A stretch of 64,000 nt of DNA from an uncultured Pantoea sp. (GTDB lineage: Bacteria; Pseudomonadota; Gammaproteobacteria; Enterobacterales; Enterobacteriaceae). This document shows positions 19,474-28,190 of this stretch, piece after piece (the first letter of the stretch is position 1; each line of letters opens with the position of its first letter). The stretch lies in assembly GCA_913778495.1 (NCBI GenBank), contig CAJYVD010000018.1:45122-109121 (forward strand), written 5' to 3'. The translations under genes were made by a program, and so were the position numbers. The notes under the pieces are model-generated. The model was not told where the DNA came from, did no database searches, and worked only from the letters and a program-made list of their open reading frames with translations.

Positions 19474-20175
19474 CTGAACACGCCGGCACAGCTCTCACTG
19501 CCACTCTATCTACCCGATGATGAAACCTTTGCCAGTTTCTGGCCGGGGGAAAATCCCGCGCTGTTAGCCGCGCTTAAGGGCGCGCTCGCGCAGCAGCACG
19601 GCAGCTACCTCTATTTCTGGTCACGCGAAGGCGGCGGGCGCAGCCATCTGCTGCATGCGGCCTGCGCCGAGATGTCCGCGCGCGGTGAAGCCGTGGGCTA
19701 CGTGCCGCTGGATAAGCGCACCTGGTTTGTACCGGAGGTGCTGGAGGGCATGGAAAACCTCGCGTTGGTGTGCATCGACAACATTGAATGCATCGCGGGC
19801 GATCCCGCATGGGAAATGGCGATCTTTGATCTCTATAATCGCATTCTGGAACTGGGGAAAACCCGGCTGTTGATCACCGGCGATCGTCCGCCGCGCCAGC
19901 TCAATCTGGGCTTGCCCGATCTCGCCTCGCGCCTCGACTGGGGACAAATTTATCGCCTGCAGCCGCTGTCTGACGAGGACAAACTGCAGGCGATGCAGCT
20001 GCGTGCCGGACTGCGCGGCTTTGAGCTGCCGGAAGATGTCGGACGCTTTTTGCTGAAGCGCCTCGATCGTGAAATGCGCACGCTGTTCGATACCCTGGAT
20101 CGCCTCGATCGCGCCTCCATCAGCGCGCAGCGCAAGCTCACCATCCCCTTCGTGAAAGAAGCGTTAGAGCTTTAA
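19474..20175 (+). CDS. hda: DnaA inactivator Hda, started at a CTG codon
   Basis: A 233-residue AAA+ protein that binds the DNA sliding clamp and triggers ATP hydrolysis by DnaA after initiation. Homology to E. coli Hda begins at [19 protein letters not shown], coded from a CTG at 19474 with GAGG five bases before it; no ATG, GTG or TTG fits. QLSLPL near the N-terminus is the clamp-binding motif. The P-loop region reads [10 protein letters not shown], as in E. coli Hda, without a standard GKT. Residues [10 protein letters not shown] form Walker B, and [11 protein letters not shown] the box VII segment. The stop overlaps the convergent yfgD stop by four bases. Confidence 0.95.
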   Translation: MNTPAQLSLPLYLPDDETFASFWPGENPALLAALKGALAQQHGSYLYFWSREGGGRSHLLHAACAEMSARGEAVGYVPLDKRTWFVPEVLEGMENLALVCIDNIECIAGDPAWEMAIFDLYNRILELGKTRLLITGDRPPRQLNLGLPDLASRLDWGQIYRLQPLSDEDKLQAMQLRAGLRGFELPEDVGRFLLKRLDREMRTLFDTLDRLDRASISAQRKLTIPFVKEALEL

Positions 20176-20519
20176 AGGATCGCCAGTACCGCCTCGGGTG
20201 GTCGGCCGATGCGCGCCCGATCGCCGTTCACCACGATGGGCCGCTCAAGCAAAATGGGCGTTTCGACCAGCGCCTGCAGCAGGCGATCCTCACTCAGCGC
20301 CGGGTTGGCTAAATCCTGCTGTGCATACGCCACTTCACCTTGTCGCATCAATTCGCGTGCGCTCTGCATGCCCAGCTGGCGCACCAGCGTTTTCAGCGTG
20401 GCGCTATCCGGCGGCGTCTCCAGATAGCGTATTTCTTCAATCTCCACGCCCTGCGCCTGCAGCAGCGCCAGCGTAGCGCGACTCTTGCTGCAGCGCGGAT
20501 TGTGATAAATACGCACCAT
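20172..20519 (-). CDS. yfgD: ArsC-family reductase YfgD
   Basis: A 115-residue thioredoxin-fold protein of the ArsC/Spx group. The N-terminal [16 protein letters not shown] has the active-site Cys (residue 10) of glutaredoxin-dependent arsenate reductases, and the C-terminal part keeps [17 protein letters not shown] with the Arg residues that hold arsenate in ArsC. E. coli yfgD occupies the same position beside bepA. Here it starts five bases after the bepA stop, so the two are co-transcribed. Whether it reduces arsenate or another substrate is not established; there is no ars operon nearby. Confidence 0.88.
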   Translation of the reverse strand: MVRIYHNPRCSKSRATLALLQAQGVEIEEIRYLETPPDSATLKTLVRQLGMQSARELMRQGEVAYAQQDLANPALSEDRLLQALVETPILLERPIVVNGDRARIGRPPEAVLAIL

Positions 20520-20524
20520 TCTGC

Positions 20525-21988
20525 TTATCCTTTTTGGTACTGACGGAAGCGCTTTTGCAGCTCCCGGAACTGATCGATACGCGCATCGTAGCGCGCCTGT
20601 TTCAGACTGCCCAGCGGCACCTGGGCGCTGGCGCTGCTCAGCGTGGTGATCGCCTGATCGAGCTGGCCGTTCAAGGCTAAGCCTTCCGCCCGTGCCGACA
20701 GCTCCTCATCGCGCAGCCCCTGCATCGCAGACGCCTGCGCCAGCAGATCCCAGGCATTGACATCATCGGCGTGGGCGAAGGTATAGCGATTCAGGATGCG
20801 GCTGGCGTTGGCAGGCTGCTTCGCTTCGACATAGGCGTTTGCCAGGTTCAGCTGCAGTACTGGATTGCTGCTGCTGCCTTTGGCGGCCGTTAACATCGCA
20901 ATCGCCTGCTGGGGCTGGTGCAGACCGATCTCAATGTCGGTCATGATGTCTAACAGCCACACGTTGTCAGGCTGTTTAGCCAGCAGCGGGGCAATGATTT
21001 TTTTGGCGTTATCAAAGCTTTTGGCCTGCAAGAACTGTACCGCGCGCCCATACTGCGCCGCCATTTGCTCGCGCGTGTTGCCCCTGGCGTACTCATTGAG
21101 CAACTCATCAGTGAGCTGGTTACGTCCGGTAGGATACATACCGAGGGCGCGCACTTTGGCCAGATAAAAGCCTTCGCTGGACTGCACCACCACAGGACGC
21201 ATTTGATTGGCTCGATTGCGCGCGTCCGCCAACCGGCTGTCTGGCAGCGGGTGCGTGAGCAAAATCTCTGGCGGTTTAGAGGAGAAGCGGCTTTGGTCCG
21301 CCAGCTTCTGCAGAAAATTCGGCATCGCCTGCGGGTCAAAACCGGCGCGCTGTAGCACCTGAATACCAATGCGATCCGCTTCCTGTTCATTGCCCTGTGT
21401 GAAGCTAATGATACCTTGCTGCGTGCCCGCCAGCGTTCCGGTGAGCGCTGCCATACCGACCTGGGGGCTGGCGATGGCCAGCAAAATCGATCCGAGCGTG
21501 CCCACCCACGTCAGCGGGGCATTGCGCTTCTGCTCCTCCATGGCACGGGCAAGGTGACGCTGCGTGACGTGCGAGATTTCGTGCGCCATTACCGACGCTA
21601 ACTGACTCTCATTGTCGGTATAGCGAAACAGCGAAGCGTGCAGCACCACATTGCCGCCAAAAAAGGCAAACGCATTCAGCTCATCATTTTGAATCAGGAA
21701 GAAGTGGAAAGGCGTGCGCACCGAATAAGCATGGGCAACCAGACGCTGGCCCAACTCATTGATGTATTGGTTCAACAGCGGATCGTTAATCAGCGGCGCA
21801 CTGGCGCGCAGTTGGCGCACGTAGAAATCGCCAATTTGCAGCTCCTGATTAATCGAGAGCGTGGAGCCTGCGGTGGTGCCCATGTCAGGCAGGTTATCGC
21901 TCAGGTCGGCGCGGGAGGGCAGCGCGGCCGTGAGCAGCAGAGTGGAAAGGAGCGTCGCCAACGCTGATTTTTTCAACCGGTTTAACAT
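20525..21988 (-). CDS. bepA: Periplasmic metalloprotease and chaperone BepA
   Basis: A 487-residue M48 protease that helps assemble or degrade outer-membrane proteins such as LptD at the BAM complex. A signal peptide (about 1-27, cleaved near SRA-D) precedes the catalytic domain with [12 protein letters not shown] (HExxH at about 136-140) and the third zinc ligand in [12 protein letters not shown]. From about residue 305 to the end there are TPR repeats ([29 protein letters not shown]). Length and layout equal E. coli BepA (YfgC). In E. coli the divergent neighbour is perM; here it is replaced by an accessory region. Confidence 0.95.
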   Translation of the reverse strand: MLNRLKKSALATLLSTLLLTAALPSRADLSDNLPDMGTTAGSTLSINQELQIGDFYVRQLRASAPLINDPLLNQYINELGQRLVAHAYSVRTPFHFFLIQNDELNAFAFFGGNVVLHASLFRYTDNESQLASVMAHEISHVTQRHLARAMEEQKRNAPLTWVGTLGSILLAIASPQVGMAALTGTLAGTQQGIISFTQGNEQEADRIGIQVLQRAGFDPQAMPNFLQKLADQSRFSSKPPEILLTHPLPDSRLADARNRANQMRPVVVQSSEGFYLAKVRALGMYPTGRNQLTDELLNEYARGNTREQMAAQYGRAVQFLQAKSFDNAKKIIAPLLAKQPDNVWLLDIMTDIEIGLHQPQQAIAMLTAAKGSSSNPVLQLNLANAYVEAKQPANASRILNRYTFAHADDVNAWDLLAQASAMQGLRDEELSARAEGLALNGQLDQAITTLSSASAQVPLGSLKQARYDARIDQFRELQKRFRQYQKG

Positions 21989-22758
21989 GCCTTGATCCTG
22001 TAAATGTTGCCGCCAGCGAATCGGGCGCGCGTTCAGGGATGCTGCGCGGAATGCGGTGTCCGTTGGGCTCTATCTTAGACAAGCGCGTCACGCAAGCAAG
22101 CGGCCGATCCGCAAAAAAGGACGCGTCGTGCGCGAAAGCGCGGGGAGCAACGCTAACGCCCTCTGCGCGCTGGTGTGTCTATATTTTGGCGAAGTAAGCA
22201 AAAATTGCAGTAAAAAATTGAACGTCGCAGCGTTATCGCACGCTGTTTATTCGTCTGCTTTGCTTAATTTTACGTAAATTCACTCAAAAATATTGAAGTT
22301 GGCATGAATTTTTCCAGGTTTAGTCTGAAAAGCGCAGGCAAGCGTCCCCTGCGCTGCATAGCGATCCATGAGCATTATTAATCGTGCCGCCACTCCGGTG
22401 CGTGCGACACGCAGTTAAGGGTGGTCGCGAGAACGGCCACCGGAAGATTTCTCCGCAACGTCTCATGCATTCTCATCGCGACCAGTCATAGCCAGAGCAG
22501 CGACAGGGCCTCCATCAACGTCTTGATTCGTTGCGCCGATCTTCGCGACATTTCTGCCGCAAAGCGCCGCCGCCGCGCCGCAGGCGGAACGTTTAGCGCT
22601 GCGTTCGCTGTGGTATAGATAACGCACTTTAAGGCGGACGGGCGGGAAGGGTTTACGCCTGCCTGCTGGGATAGTCCGCCAATTTTTGATGCGGTTTTAC
22701 AGGCGCAGCAGGGCTGCTTTGTAACCGGCGTCTTTTTCTATGGTTGAGGAGAAATGTA
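21989..22758. other. 770 bases with no recognisable gene
   Basis: Between bepA and the DsrE-like gene I see no convincing coding sequence on either strand: short open frames at 22056-22277 and 22421-22618 have no ribosome binding site and no family resemblance. Two small inverted repeats stand close together near 22400-22442 (GCGTGcgaCACGC and GGTGG...CCACC) without T runs. The region presumably holds the bepA promoter. An unannotated small RNA cannot be excluded. Confidence 0.4.
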
Positions 22759-23367
22759 ATGCGTCCAGTATCGTATGTGGTGATTGCCGCGTTAGCGGGT
22801 TTTGTTGGCGGCAATCTGCTGCAACTGCCTGAGTGGTCAGCGAAAATCAGCGATAAATTTGCCGAGAAAAAAACCGAACCGGCAGATTTCTGGAGTACGC
22901 CGGCGATTGAGGGATACGGGAAAATTCATTTTGTTAATGTGCCTGACTATAACCCGGCGAGCACGCCAGGCCTGAGCAACAAAATCGTCTTCCAGATAAA
23001 CCGTAACGAAGGGGACATTCACAAACCGAATCTGGGCCTTGAGCGCGTCGCACGCGTCACCAACCTGTATTACGCAGCTGGCGTGCCGCTCGACAAGCTG
23101 AATTTCGTGGTGTCCATCAACAGTGATGCGGTGCCGGCCGCGCTCAACAACGAGCAGTTTAAGAAAGCCTACGGCAGCGACAACCCGAATCTCAAGCTGA
23201 TTGATGAGCTGGAAAAAGCCGGTGTGAAAGTCACGATTTGCGATCAATCGGTGGCGTTTCATCAGTTGGAGCGTAACTGGATCGATACGCGCGTGACGCA
23301 CACGATCTCCAGCGGTACGACTGTTGCCACGCTACAAAACGAAGGTTACGCCATCCTGGTCCTGTAA
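22759..23367 (+). CDS. Membrane-anchored or secreted DsrE-family protein
   Basis: About 202 residues. GAGGAGAA seven bases before the ATG at 22759 fixes the start. A hydrophobic N-terminal segment (VSYVVIAALAGFVGGNLL) is an uncleaved anchor or signal sequence. From about residue 55 the protein has the DsrE/DsrF/YchN fold pattern: KIVFQINRNEGD, ARVTNLYYAAGV, LNFVVSINSDAVPAAL, LIDELEKAGVKVTICDQS with a single Cys at the place of the reactive Cys of DsrE proteins, then HTISSGTTVATLQNEGYAILVL. DsrE proteins act in sulfur relay; a membrane or periplasmic version suggests a redox or sulfur role outside the cytoplasm. No tus or dsr genes are near. Function unknown. Confidence 0.75.
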   Translation: MRPVSYVVIAALAGFVGGNLLQLPEWSAKISDKFAEKKTEPADFWSTPAIEGYGKIHFVNVPDYNPASTPGLSNKIVFQINRNEGDIHKPNLGLERVARVTNLYYAAGVPLDKLNFVVSINSDAVPAALNNEQFKKAYGSDNPNLKLIDELEKAGVKVTICDQSVAFHQLERNWIDTRVTHTISSGTTVATLQNEGYAILVL

Positions 23368-23375
23368 GGGGCACC

Positions 23376-23397
23376 GACAGCAGCGTTCGCTGCTGTC
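23376..23397 (+). terminator. Hairpin after the DsrE-like gene
   Basis: A perfect palindromic stem (GACAGCAG / CTGCTGTC, 6-base loop that can close further) lies eight bases after the stop. No T run follows, so it is a moderate terminator candidate. Confidence 0.45.
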
Positions 23398-23456
23398 ATC
23401 TCTCTGTCACGCCGTCGCGATGTTCCTGTCATACGTTACCGCTAGTTTATGCGCCG

Positions 23457-23472
23457 ATGAGATCGATCTCAT
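23457..23472 (+). promoter_or_regulatory. Perfect 16-bp palindrome, likely operator of the LacI-type regulator
   Basis: ATGAGATCGATCTCAT is a perfect palindrome with a central CG, the layout of LacI/GalR-family operators. It ends 20 bases before the regulator's ATG. The regulator and the importer genes form one unit behind it, so autoregulation is inferred. Confidence 0.55.
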
Positions 23473-23492
23473 TGTAAGCAGACGAGGCGAAG

Positions 23493-24521
23493 ATGACGGA
23501 TTTAGTGCAGGTGGCAAAGCAGGCTGGCGTATCCCGCGCGACGGCGGCGCGCGCCTTTTCCGATCCACATCTACTGCGCCCAGCCACCCTGCAAAAGGTG
23601 CTTGATGCCGCCGAATTGCTGGGTTTTCGCCCCAATCATATTGCCCGTCAGTTGCGTACGCAAAGTTCCACCACGCTCGGTGTCTTACTGCCTTCACTCG
23701 TTAATCCGGTCTTTTCTCACCAGCTACAGGCCATGGAGCTGCGCGCGCGTGAGGCGGGTTACGGGCTGCTGGTCGCGACCAGCGATTATCAACCTGAACG
23801 CGAAGCGGCGATTGTTGAGCATATGCTGCGCCAACGCGTAGCGGGTCTGGTGTTAACCGTGGCGGATGCCGATAGCAGCGCGGTGCTGACAACGCTGCGT
23901 GAGGCCGCTATGCCGTTTGTGCTGGCGCACAACGTGCCGCAGGCCTCTCCCTGGCGTGCGGTATACGTGGATAACCACGCGGCGATGCGCGAGGCCACCA
24001 ACGCTCTGCTGGCGCTTGGCCATGTGCATATTGGCATGGTGGCCGGACCCATGTTGCAGTCCGACCGCGCCCGACTGCGCTATCAAGGCTACTGTGAGGC
24101 GATGCGTGCGGCCGGACACCGGGCTCGGCCGGTCATCGAGATGCGCAGCCATACCCACTCCGCGTTCTCTTTACTGATGCCACATTTGCGCGGCACCGCG
24201 CCGCTCAGCGCGGTGATATGCACCAACGATCTGCTCGCGATGAGCCTGATGGGGGCCGCCGCACGGGCCGGCGTGCGGGTGCCGCAGCAGCTGTCGGTAA
24301 TGGGGTTTGATGGCGTAGCGATTGGCGAGCAAATCGCGCCGTCGCTGGCCAGCGTGGTACAGCCTGCCGACCATCTTGGGACGGCGGCGATTGAGATGCT
24401 ATTACAACCGGCTCGCGAGGACCGTCGCGTGCTGGCACACCATTTACGGCGCGGTGAAAGCGTTGCCGCGCCTCATTCTGTCTGTTCGCCACTTCCAGGA
24501 AACCGCTATGACGCTTTGTAA
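23493..24521 (+). CDS. LacI/GalR-family transcriptional regulator
   Basis: A 342-residue repressor type protein. The N-terminal helix-turn-helix (DLVQVAKQAGVSRATAARAF, about 3-22) and hinge (RPNHIARQLRTQSSTTLGVLLP) are typical, followed by a periplasmic-binding-protein-like effector domain (VNPVFSHQLQAMELRAREAGY ... ICTNDLLAMSLMGAAARAGVRVP ... VMGFDGVAIGEQIAPSLASV). Its end overlaps the start of the solute-binding protein gene by 14 bases, so regulator and importer are on one transcript. The effector is probably the imported compound or its product. The candidate operator lies just upstream. Confidence 0.88.
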   Translation: MTDLVQVAKQAGVSRATAARAFSDPHLLRPATLQKVLDAAELLGFRPNHIARQLRTQSSTTLGVLLPSLVNPVFSHQLQAMELRAREAGYGLLVATSDYQPEREAAIVEHMLRQRVAGLVLTVADADSSAVLTTLREAAMPFVLAHNVPQASPWRAVYVDNHAAMREATNALLALGHVHIGMVAGPMLQSDRARLRYQGYCEAMRAAGHRARPVIEMRSHTHSAFSLLMPHLRGTAPLSAVICTNDLLAMSLMGAAARAGVRVPQQLSVMGFDGVAIGEQIAPSLASVVQPADHLGTAAIEMLLQPAREDRRVLAHHLRRGESVAAPHSVCSPLPGNRYDAL

Positions 24522-25530
24522 GAAAGTGACCATCATTATCGGCACGCTTGCGCTGACTGCCACTTCGCTGCTAAGTCTGCCGACCCGCGCGGCGGAAACC
24601 GCCATTTGTTACAACTGCCCGCCTGAATGGGCGGACTGGGGCACGCAGCTTAAAGCGATTGCCAAAGATACCGGCATCGTGGTGCCACAGGACAACAAAA
24701 ACTCAGGCCAGGCGCTGGCACAGCTGGTGGCGGAGCAGGGCAATCCGGTAGCCGACGTGGTGTACTACGGCGTCAGCTTCGGCATTCAGGCTGATAAAGC
24801 GGGCGTCACCGCCGCGTATAAGCCTGCGCACTGGGATGACATCCCGTCAGGCATGAAAGATGCCGACGGCAAATGGGTGGCGCTGCATTCGGGTACGTTG
24901 GGCTTTATGGTTAACGTGGACGCGCTAGGTGGCGCGCCAATACCGCGCTCGTGGGACGATCTGCTGAAGCCCGAGTATAAAGGCATGGTGGGCTATCTCG
25001 ATCCGGCCAGCGCCTTTGTGGGCTACGTGGCGGCGGTGGCAGTGAATCAGGCCAAAGGCGGCACGATGCAAAACTTTAGCCCGGCGCTGAACTGGTTCAA
25101 GAAATTGCAGGCCAATCAGCCAATCGTGCCGAAACAGACGGCCTACGCGCGGGTGCTTTCCGGCGAAATCCCTATTTTGCTTGACTACGATTTCAACGCT
25201 TACCGGGCCAAATACAAAGACCATGCGAATGTGGCGTTTGTGATCCCACAAGAGGGCACGGTCACTGTCCCTTACGTAATCAGTCTGGTGAAACACGCAC
25301 CGCATGAGGCCAACGGCAGGAAAGTGATCGACTACGTGCTTTCCGATAAAGGCCAGGCGCTTTGGGCGAATGCGTTTTTACGTCCGGTGCGCCCGGCGGC
25401 GATGTCGGCAAGTGCGAAGGCCTTGTTCCTGCCGGACAGCGACTATGCCCGCGCGCAAACCGTTAATTACGCGCAGATGGCTGAGGCGCAAAAAGCGTTT
25501 TCTGCCCGCTACCTGAGCGAGATCCGCTGA
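24508..25530 (+). CDS. ABC transporter periplasmic solute-binding protein (iron/polyamine/phosphonate-like class)
   Basis: About 340 residues. The ATG at 24508 has AGGA seven bases before it and yields a good signal peptide (basic start, LTATSLLSLPTRAAE). The mature part has the class-II extracellular binding protein pattern seen in Fe3+, putrescine and 2-aminoethylphosphonate systems: AYKPAHWDDIPSGMKDADGKWVALH, WDDLLKPEYKGMVGYLDP, LLDYDFNAY, and PYVISLVKHAPH followed by the YVLSDKGQALWAN tail. A Cys pair (CYNCPPEW) near the mature N-terminus may form a disulfide. The substrate is not readable from sequence; the phosphodiesterase in the same operon suggests an organophosphate. Confidence 0.85.
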   Translation: MTLCKKVTIIIGTLALTATSLLSLPTRAAETAICYNCPPEWADWGTQLKAIAKDTGIVVPQDNKNSGQALAQLVAEQGNPVADVVYYGVSFGIQADKAGVTAAYKPAHWDDIPSGMKDADGKWVALHSGTLGFMVNVDALGGAPIPRSWDDLLKPEYKGMVGYLDPASAFVGYVAAVAVNQAKGGTMQNFSPALNWFKKLQANQPIVPKQTAYARVLSGEIPILLDYDFNAYRAKYKDHANVAFVIPQEGTVTVPYVISLVKHAPHEANGRKVIDYVLSDKGQALWANAFLRPVRPAAMSASAKALFLPDSDYARAQTVNYAQMAEAQKAFSARYLSEIR

Positions 25531-26384
25531 TGGTGCTCGCCGACACGTTTACGCTGGCACAGCGACGCATCAGGCGCTCACACGGTGCGTGGTGGTGGTT
25601 GATGTTGCCCGCGCTGCTGTTCTTTTGCGCCTTTTGGCTGCTGCCGTTTGCCAGACTGTTGCAAATGGGCATGCAAGCCGATCGCAGCACCCAGCACAGC
25701 GGGTATTGGACCGTCATCTCACAGCCGCAGTATCTGCTGAGCCTGCTGCATACCGTGCTGCTGTCACTGGCAGTCACGCTGGTGACGTTAATGATTGCCG
25801 CCACGGTGGGCTGCTTTTTGGCCCGTCAGCGCTTCGCTGGACGCAGTACGCTGTTGGCGCTGCTGACCTTCCCGCTGGCGTTTCCTGGCGTGGTGGTTGG
25901 GTTTCTCGTGGTGATGCTGGCCGGGCGGCAGGGGCTGCTGGCGCAGATTAGCATGTCCCTGCTGCACACGCGCTGGACGCTGGCGTACTCGCTGACCGGG
26001 CTGTTTATCGGCTACCTCTATTTCTCGCTGCCGCGCGCCATTGTCACCTTGGTAGCGGCCAGCGAAAAATTGGATGCGTCATTAGAGGAGGCGGCGCGGT
26101 CGCTGGGCGCAAGCCAGTGGCACATCATCTGCGACGTGATTGTCCCCGGGTTGCGGCCGGCGTTGCTCTCCACCGGTGCCCTCTGTTTCGCCACCAGCAT
26201 GGGGGCGTTCGGTACCGCCTTTACGCTGGGGACCGATCTCTCCGTGCTGCCGCTCACCATTTATGGCGAGTTCACCAACTACGCGAATTTCGCTACTGCC
26301 GCCGCGCTGTCCGTGGTGATGGGCGGCGTCGCGTGGCTGGCGCTCATGTTGGCGCGGGCGCTGACGCACAGGGAGCCAACATGA
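25530..26384 (+). CDS. ABC transporter permease (first subunit)
   Basis: A 284-residue inner-membrane permease with six predicted helices. The coupling loop is intact (LEEAARSLGASQWHIICDVIVPGL, about 180-203). Its start overlaps the stop of the binding-protein gene (TGATG) and its stop overlaps the next permease (ATGA), so all are translated together. It resembles the first permeases of spermidine/putrescine, Fe3+ and 2-aminoethylphosphonate importers; GTAFTLGTDLSVLPLTIY after the loop is characteristic of this class. Confidence 0.88.
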   Translation: MVLADTFTLAQRRIRRSHGAWWWLMLPALLFFCAFWLLPFARLLQMGMQADRSTQHSGYWTVISQPQYLLSLLHTVLLSLAVTLVTLMIAATVGCFLARQRFAGRSTLLALLTFPLAFPGVVVGFLVVMLAGRQGLLAQISMSLLHTRWTLAYSLTGLFIGYLYFSLPRAIVTLVAASEKLDASLEEAARSLGASQWHIICDVIVPGLRPALLSTGALCFATSMGAFGTAFTLGTDLSVLPLTIYGEFTNYANFATAAALSVVMGGVAWLALMLARALTHREPT

Positions 26385-27193
26385 AACGGCGCGGGATGTT
26401 TTACCTGCAGCTGCTGGTTACCACGATCACTGCGCTGTTCATGATTGTGCCGGTGCTGCTGTCGATGCTGGCGGGCGTGACCCAAAACTATTTTGTGGGC
26501 CTGCGCAGCGGCTTTACGCTGCAGTGGGTAAAACAGGTGTGGCAACTTTACGGCGACACGTTTTGGCTCTCGCTGTTCATCGCCCTCTGCTGTCTGCTGA
26601 TGACACTCGTCATTGGCGTGCCCGCCGCGTGGGGCTTGTTGAAAGCGCCGAAACGCTGGGCCGCTCGAATCGAAGAGTGTTTGATGCTGCCCGTGGCGCT
26701 GCCGGGACTCGCTACCGCCCTGGGCATTATTTTGCTCTACGGGCAGTTCTCTGCGCTGCGCGGAAGCTGGCTGTTTATCCTGATTGGTCACGTGCTGTTT
26801 ACCTTGCCGTTTATGGTGCGTCCGGTGCTGGCGGTGATGCAGGCGGTCGACATGCCGCGGCTGGAAGAGGCCGCCGCCAGCTTGGGTGCCCGTGGCTGGC
26901 AGCGTTTTTTCACCGTGGTGATCCCCAACTGCCGCAACGGCATTCTGGCCGGCGCGTTTATGGTGTTCACGCTGTCGGTGGGCGAGTTCAACATCACGTG
27001 GATGCTCCATACCCCGCTCACCAAAACGCTGCCGGTCGGCCTGGCAGACAGCTACGCCTCGCTGCGGCTGGAGGTAGGTTCGGCTTATACGCTGCTTTTT
27101 ATTCTGCTGATTTTGCCCCTGTTGCTCATGCTTAACGGGCTTAATCACTGGCTCAATCGCGCGGTGTCGCGCACGCCCAAGGAGGCAGCATGA
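26381..27193 (+). CDS. ABC transporter permease (second subunit)
   Basis: About 270 residues. The open frame runs upstream inside the previous gene, but the ATG at 26381 sits in the four-base overlap with the first permease and gives a normal N-terminal helix (FYLQLLVTTITALFMIVPVLL). Six transmembrane segments and the coupling loop LEEAAASLGARGWQRFFTVVIPN (about 165-187) are present. GEFNITWMLHTP after the loop matches permeases of the Fe3+/putrescine/phosphonate class. It overlaps the ATPase gene by four bases. Confidence 0.88.
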   Translation: MKRRGMFYLQLLVTTITALFMIVPVLLSMLAGVTQNYFVGLRSGFTLQWVKQVWQLYGDTFWLSLFIALCCLLMTLVIGVPAAWGLLKAPKRWAARIEECLMLPVALPGLATALGIILLYGQFSALRGSWLFILIGHVLFTLPFMVRPVLAVMQAVDMPRLEEAAASLGARGWQRFFTVVIPNCRNGILAGAFMVFTLSVGEFNITWMLHTPLTKTLPVGLADSYASLRLEVGSAYTLLFILLILPLLLMLNGLNHWLNRAVSRTPKEAA

Positions 27194-28179
27194 ATCACGC
27201 TGCGGTTACCGTCACGCTGCGCCAGTGCGCGCGTCATTTTCATCATCATCAGGCGCTACATCCGCTTGATTTGACCATTCATTCCGGCGAAACGCTGGTG
27301 CTGCTCGGACCCTCCGGCTGCGGCAAAACCACCACGCTGCGCATTATTAGCGGACTGGAACGCTGCGACGAAGGCGGAGAAGTGTGGTTCGACGATCGCA
27401 ACGTGACCGCCTTGCCCATTGAGAAACGCAATGTGGGCATGGTGTTTCAGAACTACGCGCTGTTTCCTCATCTCAACGTGGCGCAGAACGTGGCCTACGG
27501 GTTGAAGATGCAGGGCGTTGGGCGCGTTGAACGTGACGCGCGCGTGGCGGAGATGCTGGCGCTGGTGGATCTCAGCGCGCTGGCGCAGCGCAGCATAGAT
27601 AAGCTCTCCGGCGGTCAGAAACAACGCGTGGCGCTGGCGCGCGCATTGGCCGCTCGTCCGCGCGTGCTGCTGTTTGATGAACCGCTGGCGGCGTTGGACG
27701 CGCGTTTGCGCGATCGGCTGCGTATGGAGATTGGTGAGCTGTTGAAACAGCTGGCGATTACGGCGGTGTACGTCACGCACGACCAGCAGGAGGCGATGGC
27801 GCTGGGCGATCGCATTGCGGTGATGGAGCAAGGGCGACTGGTGCAGATCGACACACCGCAAAATATTTATCAGCGTCCTGCGAGCGCATTCGTGGCCGAT
27901 TTCGTCGGCGCCATTAACTGTATTGACGTCGATGCGCGCGGTGAGCCGCGCCGCTTTTGCCGTCCAGAGGACGTGCTGCTGGCCAGCGATCCTCGCTATG
28001 CGCGCCACGGCGTGATCCTTTCCAGTACCTTCCTGGGCGCGTCACAGCGGCTGATGATCGACATCGGCCTGGCAAAACCGATGCAAGTGGATCGTCATGC
28101 GCGCGAGGCGTGGTGGCCTGGGCAGTCAGTGAGCTGGACGTTGGCGCAGGACGCGGCGCTGCAATTTTCACCTACATAA
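27190..28179 (+). CDS. ABC transporter ATP-binding protein
   Basis: A 329-residue ATPase of the importer. Walker A GPSGCGKTT (residues 40-48, Lys46), Q-loop GMVFQNYALFPHLNVAQNVAYGL, signature LSGGQKQRVALARAL, Walker B VLLFDEPLAALDARLR and the switch His in VTHDQQEAMALGDRIAVM are all intact. After about residue 240 a regulatory TOBE-like region follows (CRPEDVLLASDP), as in the Pot/Fbp/Ugp/Phn classes. The start overlaps the second permease by four bases; the phosphodiesterase gene follows after 11 bases. Confidence 0.92.
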   Translation: MNHAAVTVTLRQCARHFHHHQALHPLDLTIHSGETLVLLGPSGCGKTTTLRIISGLERCDEGGEVWFDDRNVTALPIEKRNVGMVFQNYALFPHLNVAQNVAYGLKMQGVGRVERDARVAEMLALVDLSALAQRSIDKLSGGQKQRVALARALAARPRVLLFDEPLAALDARLRDRLRMEIGELLKQLAITAVYVTHDQQEAMALGDRIAVMEQGRLVQIDTPQNIYQRPASAFVADFVGAINCIDVDARGEPRRFCRPEDVLLASDPRYARHGVILSSTFLGASQRLMIDIGLAKPMQVDRHAREAWWPGQSVSWTLAQDAALQFSPT

Positions 28180-28190
28180 GGCATTACGCT

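Noticed and set aside
22056-22618. Two short open frames in the region after bepA
   Set aside because: No ribosome binding site, Arg/Ala-rich composition and no recognisable family.
26279-27148. Open frame of 289 codons opposite the second permease gene
   Set aside because: Shadow of a well-supported membrane protein gene; composition is Gln/His/Arg rich as expected for the complement of hydrophobic codons.
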